A stretch of DNA of 64,000 nucleotides from CBFHMJ01 sp965656875 (GTDB lineage: Bacteria > Pseudomonadota > Gammaproteobacteria > Enterobacterales > Alteromonadaceae). A program made the translations under genes and the position numbers. A model generated the notes under the pieces. The model did not search any database, had not been told where the DNA came from, and worked only from the letters and a program-made list of their open reading frames with translations. How positions within the stretch are numbered: position 1 is the stretch's first letter; the number at the start of each line of letters is the position of its first letter. Below are positions 1 through 8,366 of the stretch, one piece after another. The stretch covers positions 1-64,000 of the forward strand of contig CBFHMJ010000025.1 of the NCBI GenBank assembly GCA_965656875.1, read 5' to 3'.

Positions 1-5
1 ACACA

Positions 6-38
6 TAAAAAAAGGGCCACTTTACGTGGCCCTCTTCT
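6..38 (-). terminator. Rho-independent terminator of the flagellin gene
   Basis: A perfect 7-bp stem (GGGCCAC / GTGGCCC, positions 14-20 and 26-32) with a 5-base loop is followed on the minus strand by a run of T. It lies about 90 bp after the flagellin stop codon. Confidence 0.9.
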
Positions 39-125
39 TTGAGAGTAACATCCTGTCATTGAGCTTCCCTGAGAGAGAGTCTTTCCCGCTCAGCCCGCCT
101 AACCCTGTATCAGGGATAACGCCTG

Positions 126-920
126 CTAAGACTGTTGATTCGCCTGGGTCAGCATCGAACTCGATGCCTGTTGTAATACCTGATTCTTCGCCAGCATCGC
201 TGACTCCGCCGCAAAATCCGCATCCATGATTCTCGACATTGAAGCCGACACATTTTCCACGATATTTTGCAGGTTTCTGACCGTCGAGCTGAAGCGGTTT
301 TGCTTCGAACCCAGGTCTGCACGGGTGTCATTAATCGTTGCCAGGGCGCTGTCCAGATTTGAAATCGCTGTCTGCGCACCCGCCGCCGTGCTGATGGTAT
401 CGCCATTGATGCTCAGACCCGTTGTGGTCATCGCTGTGCCAATGGTCACATTAATCGTCTGGTTCGCGTCCGCACCCACCTGAAAGTTCTGGTTGTACGT
501 GCCGTCCAGAATGTTGACACCACCAAACGTGGTATCTGAAGCTACACGGTCGATTTCGGTCTGTAGCTCACCAAATTCTTTTTGCAAAGCCGCTCTGTCC
601 GCATCGGTGTTTGAACCGTTCGCCGACTGAAGCGCCAGCACTCGCATCCGCTGAAGCATGTTCACTGATTCATCCAGTGCACCTTCTGCTGTCTGCGCCA
701 GGGAAATGCCATCATTTGCATTTCGTGCGCCCTGGTTCATGCCGTTTACCTGTGACTGTAAACGTGTTGCTATTTGTAGACCCGCTGCATCATCTGCCGC
801 ACTGTTGATTCTTTTTCCTGACGATAAACGCTCAAACGACGTCTGAAGCGCAGTTGTTGACATAGCCAGGTTACGTTGTGCGTTCAGTGACGCCACATTA
901 GTGTTTACAAAAAAGCTCAT
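126..920 (-). CDS. fliC: Flagellin (filament protein)
   Basis: This 264-residue protein is the flagellar filament subunit, exported by the flagellar type III system. The N-terminal D0/D1 domain (MSFFVNTNVASLNAQRNL, then SGKRINSAADDAAGLQIA) and the C-terminal D0/D1 domain (SRIMDADFAAESAMLAKNQ, QASSSMLTQANQ) are typical. The middle is short, so the variable D2/D3 domains are minimal. An open frame runs about 180 bp further upstream, but the start at 920 is chosen because the protein then begins with the canonical flagellin N-terminus. A sigma-28 promoter lies at 1007-1033 and the 5' leader carries two hairpins. The gene is monocistronic, with its own terminator. Confidence 0.95.
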   Translation of the reverse strand: MSFFVNTNVASLNAQRNLAMSTTALQTSFERLSSGKRINSAADDAAGLQIATRLQSQVNGMNQGARNANDGISLAQTAEGALDESVNMLQRMRVLALQSANGSNTDADRAALQKEFGELQTEIDRVASDTTFGGVNILDGTYNQNFQVGADANQTINVTIGTAMTTTGLSINGDTISTAAGAQTAISNLDSALATINDTRADLGSKQNRFSSTVRNLQNIVENVSASMSRIMDADFAAESAMLAKNQVLQQASSSMLTQANQQS

Positions 921-943
921 GGGGATTCTCTCTCTTCTCTCTG

Positions 944-1000
944 CCGGGGCTCTCACCCCCCGGACTTCTCTCATTGGCGTCAGGGCTCTCACCCCCCGAC
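944..1000 (-). promoter_or_regulatory. Two tandem hairpins in the flagellin 5' leader
   Basis: In the predicted leader, 944-963 forms a perfect 6-bp stem (CCGGGG/CCCCGG) around loop GGTGAGAG. Positions 979-1000 form a related hairpin with almost the same loop (GGGTGAGAG). The loop sequence is repeated while the stems vary. This looks like a duplicated RNA element affecting translation or stability of flagellin mRNA. Its function is not established here. Confidence 0.6.
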
Positions 1001-1006
1001 ACCTAC

Positions 1007-1033
1007 TTATCGCCCCACCAGCGAATTCCTTTA
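1007..1033 (-). promoter_or_regulatory. Sigma-28 (FliA) promoter of flagellin
   Basis: Read on the minus strand, TAAAGGAA, 11 bases, then GGCGATAA. This matches the sigma-28 consensus (TAAAGTTT, 11 bases, GCCGATAA) with correct spacing. It lies about 87 bp upstream of the flagellin start codon. Confidence 0.85.
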
Positions 1034-1132
1034 GTAATTTTATCGTTTTTTCGTATTTATTTTGAAAGCGGCAAAAACTTGCATTTAAGCGGCAAAACAT
1101 TGATTAATAAAGGCAATATTTTTCATTCAGAC

Positions 1133-1166
1133 ATAAAAAAAGAGAGCGGGCTCATTCGCTCTCTTC
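1133..1166 (-). terminator. Terminator downstream of the orphan sigma-28 promoter
   Basis: Inverted repeat AGAGAGCG / CGCTCTCT with T-rich flanks on both sides, so it could work in either direction. It ends a short transcript that would start at the promoter at 1278-1304. Confidence 0.75.
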
Positions 1167-1249
1167 TTTTTTTAACTTCTTTTGTCACGTTGCGCGTGAA
1201 AATTAATTCAGTGACATTTTTTTACGTATCTTTTTCTCTCTTCGAAGAC

Positions 1250-1304
1250 ATCAGGACTCTCACCTCCCGACAATTACTTATCGTCCCAGCCTCAGAATGC
1301 TTTA
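1250..1304 (-). promoter_or_regulatory. Orphan sigma-28 promoter and flagellin-type leader hairpin
   Basis: On the minus strand, TAAAGCAT, 11 bases, GACGATAA (1278-1304) is a near-consensus FliA promoter. It is followed by a diverged copy of the flagellin leader hairpin (1250-1271, loop GGTGAGAG). No flagellin frame follows; the terminator at 1133-1166 is reached after about 110-140 bases. It is either the remains of a deleted second flagellin gene or the promoter of a small flagellar-class RNA. Confidence 0.7.
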
Positions 1305-1503
1305 GAAAAAATTGTGAAAACTTTCCAATAACCACTATAACTATCTGTATTTTATGATTTTAAAATCTATTATTTTTTAATCCCACATGTATCATCAGCA
1401 TAAATCTCAAACAAAAAGAAAAACATTTTCACGCTAGCACCAACATTCCTGTTTTTATTACAACGATCTTTTTTACGCCATGACGAAAACAACACCTAAA
1501 TAG

Positions 1504-1519
1504 TGGCATGATAAATGCT
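1504..1519 (+). promoter_or_regulatory. Predicted sigma-54 promoter
   Basis: TGGCATG, four bases, ATGCT: the invariant -24 GG and -12 GC are separated by 10 bases, as sigma-54 requires. It points to the right, where no plus-strand gene follows, only the terminated RNA candidate. Confidence 0.6.
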
Positions 1520-1529
1520 TATATTCAAA

Positions 1530-1671
1530 TGCATGACAATTAACTGACAAGTGCTGTTATGCAAAATTGCTGTTATACTTAGGAGTGGCAGCATAGATGA
1601 ATCGAAAGGTAGCCTCCTTGAGAGAGTCATCTTCTACGAGGCGATGGATTGAGCCCCGTCGCCTCGTTTTT
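1530..1671 (+). ncRNA. Candidate small regulatory RNA
   Basis: There is no coding frame of note. The region begins just after a sigma-54 element and ends in a strong intrinsic terminator (CGAGGCGA / TCGCCTCG at 1637-1666 followed by TTTTT). A TATACT at 1574-1579 could be a sigma-70 -10 box giving a shorter RNA of about 90 bases. The RNA contains CCTCCTT near 1613, complementary to Shine-Dalgarno sequences, which suggests base pairing with ribosome binding sites. I do not recognise it as a known family. The exact 5' end is unknown. Confidence 0.55.
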
Positions 1672-1772
1672 CCTTCAGTTCATTCTGTCAGGCTGGATTC
1701 ACACTAGCTGCCTAAGTTTCCACCACACCTCTTACCTTTTGAATATTTTCATTCACCCCAGGCAATATTCAA

Positions 1773-1800
1773 GCACAAAAAAAGGCCCTTTCGGACCTTT
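1773..1800 (-). terminator. Terminator after flgL
   Basis: Hairpin AAAGGTCC-GAAA-GGGCCTTT on the minus strand followed by a T run, 26 bp after the flgL stop codon. Confidence 0.85.
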
Positions 1801-1825
1801 AACTCTTCATTAAATAATGACTCAA

Positions 1826-3058
1826 TTAAATTGAATCAAACAATGATAACCGGGTAATTCTTGTATAAGTGCTCTGTAACGCTTGCAAAGCTGATTCTTG
1901 CTTAGTGATTTCTGTTAATGCTTCCGCATAATTCACTTCTGAAATAGAAGCCCTTGCAGCTTTATCTTCAATATCTATTTCTACCAGGGTGTCATTAACA
2001 CTATCCAGAACATTAATATTCCCACCAATAACCGAACGGGACAATGAAACTGACGTTGATGCATTATCCAGATTAACGATCATGTCATTCAGCGCTTCTT
2101 GTCGTTCAAAATCGCTTTTAGCCGGATCACTCAGTACAGACGTAATATTTTCCAATGTCGTGAGTATATTGTCTTTTTTAGGTGCCGATAGCGAAAAATC
2201 GATAGTACTGCCAGCAGCCCCCTGGATATCAATATCCAACCCATTAAAGTTAATAGTCTCACCAGAGACATAGTTTCCCGTGACAGGGGGAACCATTGCA
2301 GCACCGTTATTTAATATTTGATAGGTATCAGGAGCACCTGCTGTTGTAACAACTGAATAGTTATTGTTAGCTGCCGTGACCGGATCATAATTCGCTTTAT
2401 GAAATGCATCAAAAGCATCCTGATTACTTACAGCAACTTGCGCTGATGTCGCAGGCCCCGCAGAAATAACCGCAGGAGATGTCTTCAACCTTGCATCCAC
2501 ATTCTGGAAAATCGCTTTCCCTGACTGCCCTGTCGATAATCTGACAGACGAGGAAATCTGCAATTCTCGTTCGCCCTCATCCCCATTGTAGACATAAGAA
2601 CCCGTAGCTGAATCGAACGTAAACGGTTCTACATTTGATTGAAATCCTGAAAAGATGAAATCACCGTTTTCATCTTTCGTGTTAAATAAATCCAGTAACT
2701 CTGCCTGAATATTATTAAGCTCACCGGCTATACTCTTACGATCTTCAAAAGAAAGCGCACCATTACCTGCCTGAATGGTTAATATCCGTGCTCTTTCCAT
2801 CGATTCTTCAACGTTTGATAAAACACTCTCAGATGTAGTAAGTGAATTTTTTAGTAAAACGCTGTTATCCCGGTATTGTTTGTTCAACTCAATACGCTCT
2901 GTTAAACGTAATGTTTGAGCCGCTGCAGCAGGATCATCAGAAGGAGTCAGGATTTTCGTCTGGTTTGAAAGCTGAGTATTGGCTTTTACCAACTTCTCTT
3001 GTGCTTTCAAAATACCGTCTAATCCTTGTTTATAGATTTGACTGGTCGAAATTCTCAT
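1826..3058 (-). CDS. flgL: Flagellar hook-filament junction protein FlgL (HAP3)
   Basis: FlgL joins the hook to the filament as the second junction protein. The 410-residue protein starts MRISTSQIYKQGLDGILKAQ and has the flagellin-like N-terminus (SNQTKILTPSDDPAAAAQTL) and C-terminus (ALQALQSTYTRITRLSLFDSI). It is the last gene of a flgK-flgL unit (47-bp gap to flgK) and is followed by a terminator. Length and ends match the family. Confidence 0.96.
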   Translation of the reverse strand: MRISTSQIYKQGLDGILKAQEKLVKANTQLSNQTKILTPSDDPAAAAQTLRLTERIELNKQYRDNSVLLKNSLTTSESVLSNVEESMERARILTIQAGNGALSFEDRKSIAGELNNIQAELLDLFNTKDENGDFIFSGFQSNVEPFTFDSATGSYVYNGDEGERELQISSSVRLSTGQSGKAIFQNVDARLKTSPAVISAGPATSAQVAVSNQDAFDAFHKANYDPVTAANNNYSVVTTAGAPDTYQILNNGAAMVPPVTGNYVSGETINFNGLDIDIQGAAGSTIDFSLSAPKKDNILTTLENITSVLSDPAKSDFERQEALNDMIVNLDNASTSVSLSRSVIGGNINVLDSVNDTLVEIDIEDKAARASISEVNYAEALTEITKQESALQALQSTYTRITRLSLFDSI

Positions 3059-3105
3059 CCGTTACCTCACGCCTGCTGAATAAAAAGATTTAACACTGTT
3101 AGTCA

Positions 3106-5151
3106 TTATCGAACCGCTCCTAACAAGGTATCAAATACCGTCTGAGCCGTTGATATCACTCTGGCAGACGCTGAATATGCCTGCTGATATTGAATCAAAT
3201 TAGATGCCTCTTCATCGAGGTTAACACCCGAAATTGATTCATGCCAACCATTGGACTGATTAAGCAATGCTTGTGATGCCTGCTCACTGGTAATTGCCTG
3301 AGCTGTCTTATTACCTACTTCACTGATTAACCGAGAGTAACTTTCATGGAATGTTTGAGCATTATCAGCTCCTGGCGCTGCCGTTACGCTCTTTCTAACA
3401 AGCTCTTTGGTCTGCAAAGCAGCCAATTCAAGTCCATTACGGTTATCATTAAAACCATTCGAGTTATACGACACAGTATACATATCGCCGTTTTGCGGAA
3501 TTCCTTCAATATTAAAATCATATCCGTATGAACCCAGACCTGCTTGTGCCATCACATTATTATACTGACCTGGGGCCATCGCAGGCGTCGTACCCAGCAC
3601 ATTAGTAGGGCCTACACGAGGATCAGCATCATGAACTCGAAACTGATTTCCACCAAGATACTCAATAAATACGGGTGAAGTATTCAAACCGCCCGGAGCG
3701 GTGAAATCAGAACTACCAACGGTTGTATCAGAGACAACACCCGGTGTTATTGAAGCCGTTCCAGTATTAGACAAGTCAGTTTCAGTTCTGATAGGCGAAG
3801 CCAGTGCTATATCTTCCGGTCTGGTTGTATTCATCGTAATAGCATGTGCTGCATCTTTAAGAGGTTGCAGCTTAAACTGATCGCCATCAGCAAATGCCCC
3901 GGCAGCATTGTTAAACGTTAAATTCAACCCAAAAAGATACCCACCTGGTACATTGTCTGATCTGAATGTTGCCGGATATGCCAGGATATTTTGAGTAACA
4001 GCAGAACCAGCAATTGGATTGCCAGCACTATCCAGCGCCTCAATTGTGAATCGATCAGGCCCTGAATTAAAGGTAACCTGGAAATCACTGGCTGGCACAT
4101 CCGCTCCTTTACCCGGTTCAAAACTAACCGCAATTGTACCTGCACCGCCATTCGATTGATAAGGTAAAGCCCCAGTCACAGGTAACGTAAAAATATCGGT
4201 CCCAAGCTCACCATCTGCGTCCATTCCCAATCGGTTTTGCTGATTAAATGCGTCAGCAAATGCCACCGCAGTCTGACTTAAACTGTTCTGTGTTGGTTCA
4301 AGAATATCTTCTCTGAAAGCGAGTAATCCGCCAATTTTTCCACCGATTTGATTGGCCCGAATCCCAACCTGGACATTTTTGTTGTTGTCATTCAGTTGAA
4401 GTTGCAAATCTTTACGATTCGGATCTGGATCGCCATTGATAGAAAACAGATTAAAATCACCATCTTCTAACACCAGGGCTTCTCCAGTATTTAACAGTAC
4501 CTGAACCTGGCCATTTTGCCCGTCCAGTGTTTGCGTTCCAACCAGTTCAGATAATTTACGTAGATTTTCGTCTCGCTCGGTAATTAATGCGTTTGGAGGA
4601 TTCTGTGTGTACAGGCCTCCCTGAGCTGAGATTTCTTTATTCAGACTGGCAATATTCTGGATAAGCCCATTTACTTCGCCAGTATATATTTCGAGTTGTT
4701 CATTCACCGTACCCGCTTGATCCAGAACTAAATTAGACAGAGTATCAAACTTGCTCAGCATAGCTTCAGCTTCCCCGATCACTAACTGCCTGGATGCAGT
4801 TGATGACGGTGAGTCAACCGCTGTTTGTACACGTTGGAAAAATGTATCAAGTCCAACAGCAATACTGTTCGCGTTGCCTGAAAATAAAGAGTCGACCCGG
4901 GAAGCTTCTGTTCTGTACTGTTCAAAGTAACCTAAATTTGACGTGTCTCTTCGCACCTGACGCTGAGCAAACTCATTAACAACACGTGTCGTTATACCAC
5001 GACCAACGCCACCAGTGATCTCTGTTGAGAACTCAGTTCTTTCGCGAATAAACCCTTCGGTATTAACATTCGCGATGTTATTACCTGTCGTCTGTAACAG
5101 CTGATTGTTGGCTCTTACGCCTGAAATACCTATTCGAAGTAAATCTGCCAT
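3106..5151 (-). CDS. flgK: Flagellar hook-associated protein FlgK (HAP1)
   Basis: FlgK is the first junction protein between hook and filament. The 681-residue protein has the axial-protein N-terminal motif (residues 1-35, NNQLLQTTGNNIANVNTEGF) and the C-terminal coiled-coil end (SNLIQYQQAYSASARVI). It is longer than the roughly 550 residues of enteric FlgK; the extra length is in the central domain. It is cotranscribed with flgL, probably from a sigma-28 promoter at 5230-5255. Confidence 0.97.
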   Translation of the reverse strand: MADLLRIGISGVRANNQLLQTTGNNIANVNTEGFIRERTEFSTEITGGVGRGITTRVVNEFAQRQVRRDTSNLGYFEQYRTEASRVDSLFSGNANSIAVGLDTFFQRVQTAVDSPSSTASRQLVIGEAEAMLSKFDTLSNLVLDQAGTVNEQLEIYTGEVNGLIQNIASLNKEISAQGGLYTQNPPNALITERDENLRKLSELVGTQTLDGQNGQVQVLLNTGEALVLEDGDFNLFSINGDPDPNRKDLQLQLNDNNKNVQVGIRANQIGGKIGGLLAFREDILEPTQNSLSQTAVAFADAFNQQNRLGMDADGELGTDIFTLPVTGALPYQSNGGAGTIAVSFEPGKGADVPASDFQVTFNSGPDRFTIEALDSAGNPIAGSAVTQNILAYPATFRSDNVPGGYLFGLNLTFNNAAGAFADGDQFKLQPLKDAAHAITMNTTRPEDIALASPIRTETDLSNTGTASITPGVVSDTTVGSSDFTAPGGLNTSPVFIEYLGGNQFRVHDADPRVGPTNVLGTTPAMAPGQYNNVMAQAGLGSYGYDFNIEGIPQNGDMYTVSYNSNGFNDNRNGLELAALQTKELVRKSVTAAPGADNAQTFHESYSRLISEVGNKTAQAITSEQASQALLNQSNGWHESISGVNLDEEASNLIQYQQAYSASARVISTAQTVFDTLLGAVR

Positions 5152-5229
5152 TCCTGTCTCCGGATTACCTTAAGAGCACGGTGAAAACACGTCCCCTCAT
5201 TCAGGCTATCGACCCAGCACCGAAATTCT

Positions 5230-5255
5230 TTATCTTGCACTGCGTTCAAATTTTA
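5230..5255 (-). promoter_or_regulatory. Probable sigma-28 promoter of flgKL
   Basis: Minus-strand TAAAATTT, 10 bases, CAAGATAA resembles the FliA consensus, one base short in spacing and weaker in the -10. It lies about 80 bp upstream of flgK, a late gene in related bacteria. Confidence 0.45.
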
Positions 5256-5324
5256 AACAACACTCTTTTTGACCTGTTAACTTCACAAGTTGATATAACC
5301 TGCAGAGCAACTCGTTACATCAAT

Positions 5325-6272
5325 CTATATTTCGTTAGCCAGATTCGTGCCAGACATAGTAGATATCTGTTTCATCACATTCATAACTTTCTTTGCATAT
5401 TGCGGATCAGTCGCATAACCGGCTTGCTGAAGTTCGTTGAAATAGCTATCCGGTTGCTGCACATTTTGTAATGCCTTGTCGTAACGTGGATTTGAAGATA
5501 GAAAAGACAAGTAATCTTTCATACTATCTTCAATCGAACCATAAGCTCGAAATGATGCAGATTCTTTGCGTGCTACACCATCCCGGTACTCTAAAGTCTG
5601 AACTTGTGCTTTATCTCCACTCCAGCGAGTATCAGCCTTAATACCAAATAAATTGAAACTGCTATCACCATTCGTCTTTTTAATGATTTTTGAACCCCAA
5701 CCGGTTTCCAATGCAGCCTGGGCAACCATCATCACCGGATTCATACCTACTGCCGAAGCCACTTTTTTGGCTACAGGTAACATAGACTGTACAAAAGCCA
5801 CTGGATTTTCAAAAAAGCCTGGATCTTGCTCTTTGCTTTTTGAAGCAGACTCAACTGGAACCGCATCACTTTTCTTCTCAGAACCTGCAGATGACTTAAT
5901 GGTCAACGGATTTGCATCGCCACGTAAAACAGACGCAGGTTTATAACCGGGGTAGTCATTACTTAGCTGTTTAACGATCATATCTGCTAATCCCAAACTT
6001 CCCTGCTCTGACAGATTTACCGCCAGTTGCTGATCGTGCATATCTCGGTAAAACTTCGTTGTCTGACTATTAAAAGGACTGTCTGATTCCAGCACATCAC
6101 CCGCTTTTCTCATACTGCTTAGCAACATCTTCATGAATATAGATTCGAATTGCTTCGCTGCAGCATGCAACGCTTCTCTGTTTTTGCCGCCATCTTCACT
6201 CTTTGCATCCGAACGCAAAGAATTAAGACCTGAAAAGTCGTGATAATCTGAAGGATTCTGTAGACGGTCCAT
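5325..6272 (-). CDS. flgJ: Peptidoglycan hydrolase and rod cap FlgJ
   Basis: FlgJ caps the growing rod and opens peptidoglycan so the rod can pass. The N-terminal rod-binding domain (residues about 25-110, AAKQFESIFMKMLLSSMRKA) is joined by a polar linker to a glucosaminidase domain (residues about 160-310, AQAALETGWGSKII, NLFGIKAD). The 315 residues match the two-domain FlgJ of gammaproteobacteria. It follows flgI with a 9-bp gap. Confidence 0.96.
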   Translation of the reverse strand: MDRLQNPSDYHDFSGLNSLRSDAKSEDGGKNREALHAAAKQFESIFMKMLLSSMRKAGDVLESDSPFNSQTTKFYRDMHDQQLAVNLSEQGSLGLADMIVKQLSNDYPGYKPASVLRGDANPLTIKSSAGSEKKSDAVPVESASKSKEQDPGFFENPVAFVQSMLPVAKKVASAVGMNPVMMVAQAALETGWGSKIIKKTNGDSSFNLFGIKADTRWSGDKAQVQTLEYRDGVARKESASFRAYGSIEDSMKDYLSFLSSNPRYDKALQNVQQPDSYFNELQQAGYATDPQYAKKVMNVMKQISTMSGTNLANEI

Positions 6273-6281
6273 AACAATCTC

Positions 6282-7379
6282 CTAGATTACAATCAGTTCG
6301 CCGTGAATTGCACCGGCTTCTTTCAGTGCTTCAAGAATTGACATTAAGTCTCCCGGAGCTGCACCAACAGCATTAACGGCGCGAACTAACTGGTCGAGCG
6401 TTACACCTGGGTCAAATACAAACATTCGGCTGTCATCCCGAGCAACATCAATAATCGATTGCTGAGTAACAACCGTTTCACCTTCACCAAATGGATTAGG
6501 TTGGCTAGCTTCGAGGTTTTCTGAAATAGTTACGGTCAGACTACCATGTGTTACGGCCGCTGGAAGAAGCTTCACTTCTTTGCCAATCACAATAGTACCA
6601 GTTCTGGAATTAACGATAATTTTTGCCGAGGTGTCAGCAGGTGTGAATTCCAGGTTTTCCAACGTCGAAATATATGAAATTCGCTGAGAAATATCACGAG
6701 GAGCAGTTATACGCACAGATGCGGCATCAATAGGTCTTGCTGTACCAGGTCCAACAAGATGATTGATGGTATCAGACAAGCGCTTAGCCGTTGTGAAATC
6801 CGCTTTGTGCAGATTAAATGTAATGAAATCGCCCTGACCAAACGGTGACTGAACAGCACGTTCAACTAAAGCACCGTTGGGAATACGACCTACCGTTGGT
6901 GTATTCACTACGATTCTTGAGCCGTCCTGACCATCAGCACCCAATCCATTAACGACCATACTACCTTGTGCGATTGCATAAACTTGTCCATCCAGACCTT
7001 TTAAAAAGGTTTGTATCAATGTTCCACCGCGCAAGCTTGCCGCACTACCAATTGAAGAAACCGTCACGTCAATTTTCTGACCAGGTTTACTGAATGCTGG
7101 TAAATCGGCATGTACAGCGACAGCTGCAACGTTTTTTATCTTGGGTTTGATGTTCGCGGGCATTGTAATGCCAAAATTCGCCAACATAGTCCTGAAGCTC
7201 TGTTCAGTAAAAGGGCTTTGCTCACCAGTACCTGGTAAGCCGACTACCAGACCATAACCAATCAACTGGTTACTTCTGACGCCTTCAACATCCGAAACAT
7301 CTTTAATTCTGACGGCTGAGGCTTGTAATGAAAGCATCAAGCCAACAATCAACAGAAAAGTGTTTAAGGCATATTTCAT
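6282..7379 (-). CDS. flgI: Flagellar P-ring protein FlgI
   Basis: FlgI forms the P ring in the periplasm around the rod. The 365-residue precursor has a signal peptide (residues about 1-22, ending LQASA) and the conserved start of the mature protein (RIKDVSDVEGVRSNQLIGYG, LVGLPGTG). The C-terminus GAIHGELIVI is canonical. It leads the flgI-flgJ unit, with a sigma-54 element at 7455-7470. Confidence 0.97.
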   Translation of the reverse strand: MKYALNTFLLIVGLMLSLQASAVRIKDVSDVEGVRSNQLIGYGLVVGLPGTGEQSPFTEQSFRTMLANFGITMPANIKPKIKNVAAVAVHADLPAFSKPGQKIDVTVSSIGSAASLRGGTLIQTFLKGLDGQVYAIAQGSMVVNGLGADGQDGSRIVVNTPTVGRIPNGALVERAVQSPFGQGDFITFNLHKADFTTAKRLSDTINHLVGPGTARPIDAASVRITAPRDISQRISYISTLENLEFTPADTSAKIIVNSRTGTIVIGKEVKLLPAAVTHGSLTVTISENLEASQPNPFGEGETVVTQQSIIDVARDDSRMFVFDPGVTLDQLVRAVNAVGAAPGDLMSILEALKEAGAIHGELIVI

Positions 7380-7454
7380 CTCGTTCTCCTGGCAGCTTTA
7401 TTTAAGCTGAATAACGACAAAATCTCGACGAATTTACTAACTGAGGAGCTATAA

Positions 7455-7470
7455 AGCGATAATCATGCCA
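7455..7470 (-). promoter_or_regulatory. Sigma-54 promoter of flgIJ
   Basis: Minus-strand TGGCATGATTATCGCT has -24 GG and -12 GC ten bases apart. It lies about 75 bp upstream of flgI. Confidence 0.7.
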
Positions 7471-7485
7471 GGAATAGAAAAGGAA

Positions 7486-7520
7486 GATAAAAAGCCTGCT
7501 GAAAAACATCAACAGGCTTT
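7486..7520 (-). terminator. Terminator after flgH
   Basis: AAAGCCTG / CAGGCTTT stem with T run on the minus strand. It separates flgFGH from the flgIJ unit in the 281-bp gap between flgI and flgH. Confidence 0.8.
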
Positions 7521-7660
7521 AATTTTGGCAAGGTTTGTTCTGAATCTGCTGACCTTTTATGGCCAGCCTGAAATGATTGAATTTAAATGAATCCCAATCT
7601 TTAGAGGCTTACAGACCCCTAACAATGACTGAGGCTTGTCACTGTTAATGTAGTTGTTGC

Positions 7661-8347
7661 TTAGAATGGCCAGGCAACACTGGCAAAGAATTTAGATAAC
7701 CAGCCCGGCTGTTGCCCAGTCTGGAATGCTCCGGTACCACTGTACTCGATTCGAGCATTAGCAATTTTTGTGGAAATCACTGTATTTTCAGCGTCTACGT
7801 CTTGTTGGCGAATAATTCCAGTAAGCCTTAAAAACTCCTGCCCTGTATTTAACGCCATCCACTTCTCACCGCGAATCAATAAGTTACCATTAGGGTAAAC
7901 TTTGATTACGCTGACAGATATATTTCCACTCAGGCTATTACTCTGATCAGCTTTTGATTCACCATCATATTCATTAGATGAATCCACACCAAGTTGAATA
8001 CTGTCACCTCCAATGTTGACCGGATTGCCGCCAAGGCCTGTAATCGGATTCAAATTGTATGCCTGAGAACGGTCATACTCGGTCTTCGCATTTTTTGACG
8101 CTTGCGTACTCTCTTGCAAACGAACGGTGATAATGTCACCAACCATTCGTGCTTTAAAATCTGTATATAAACCACTTGAACGTCTCCCCTGAAACAGTGA
8201 TCCCGTTGAAGCGACCAGTTCAGCGGGTTGCTCAGGCTCTAACGGCGCATAATATGGATCATCTGGTATCGTTGGTGGCCCAAGTTCAGAGGTTGTTGCA
8301 CAACCACCCAATAACCAGATCAAGGTTAAAACAGATATTAATCTCAT
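7661..8347 (-). CDS. flgH: Flagellar L-ring lipoprotein FlgH
   Basis: FlgH forms the L ring in the outer membrane. The 228-residue protein has a lipoprotein signal with lipobox LLGGC (Cys at about residue 16) and conserved segments DFKARMVGDIITVRLQE and IKVYPNGNLLIRGEKW. The C-terminus ends in aromatic/phenylalanine (VAWPF), typical of an outer-membrane protein. It is the third gene of the flgF-flgG-flgH unit. Confidence 0.97.
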   Translation of the reverse strand: MRLISVLTLIWLLGGCATTSELGPPTIPDDPYYAPLEPEQPAELVASTGSLFQGRRSSGLYTDFKARMVGDIITVRLQESTQASKNAKTEYDRSQAYNLNPITGLGGNPVNIGGDSIQLGVDSSNEYDGESKADQSNSLSGNISVSVIKVYPNGNLLIRGEKWMALNTGQEFLRLTGIIRQQDVDAENTVISTKIANARIEYSGTGAFQTGQQPGWLSKFFASVAWPF

Positions 8348-8366
8348 CGAAACTCTCCTTAATCTG

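Noticed and set aside
921..1100. N-terminal extension of the flagellin frame
   Set aside because: The extension covers the sigma-28 promoter and leader hairpins, and flagellins start at MSFFVNTN-like sequence.
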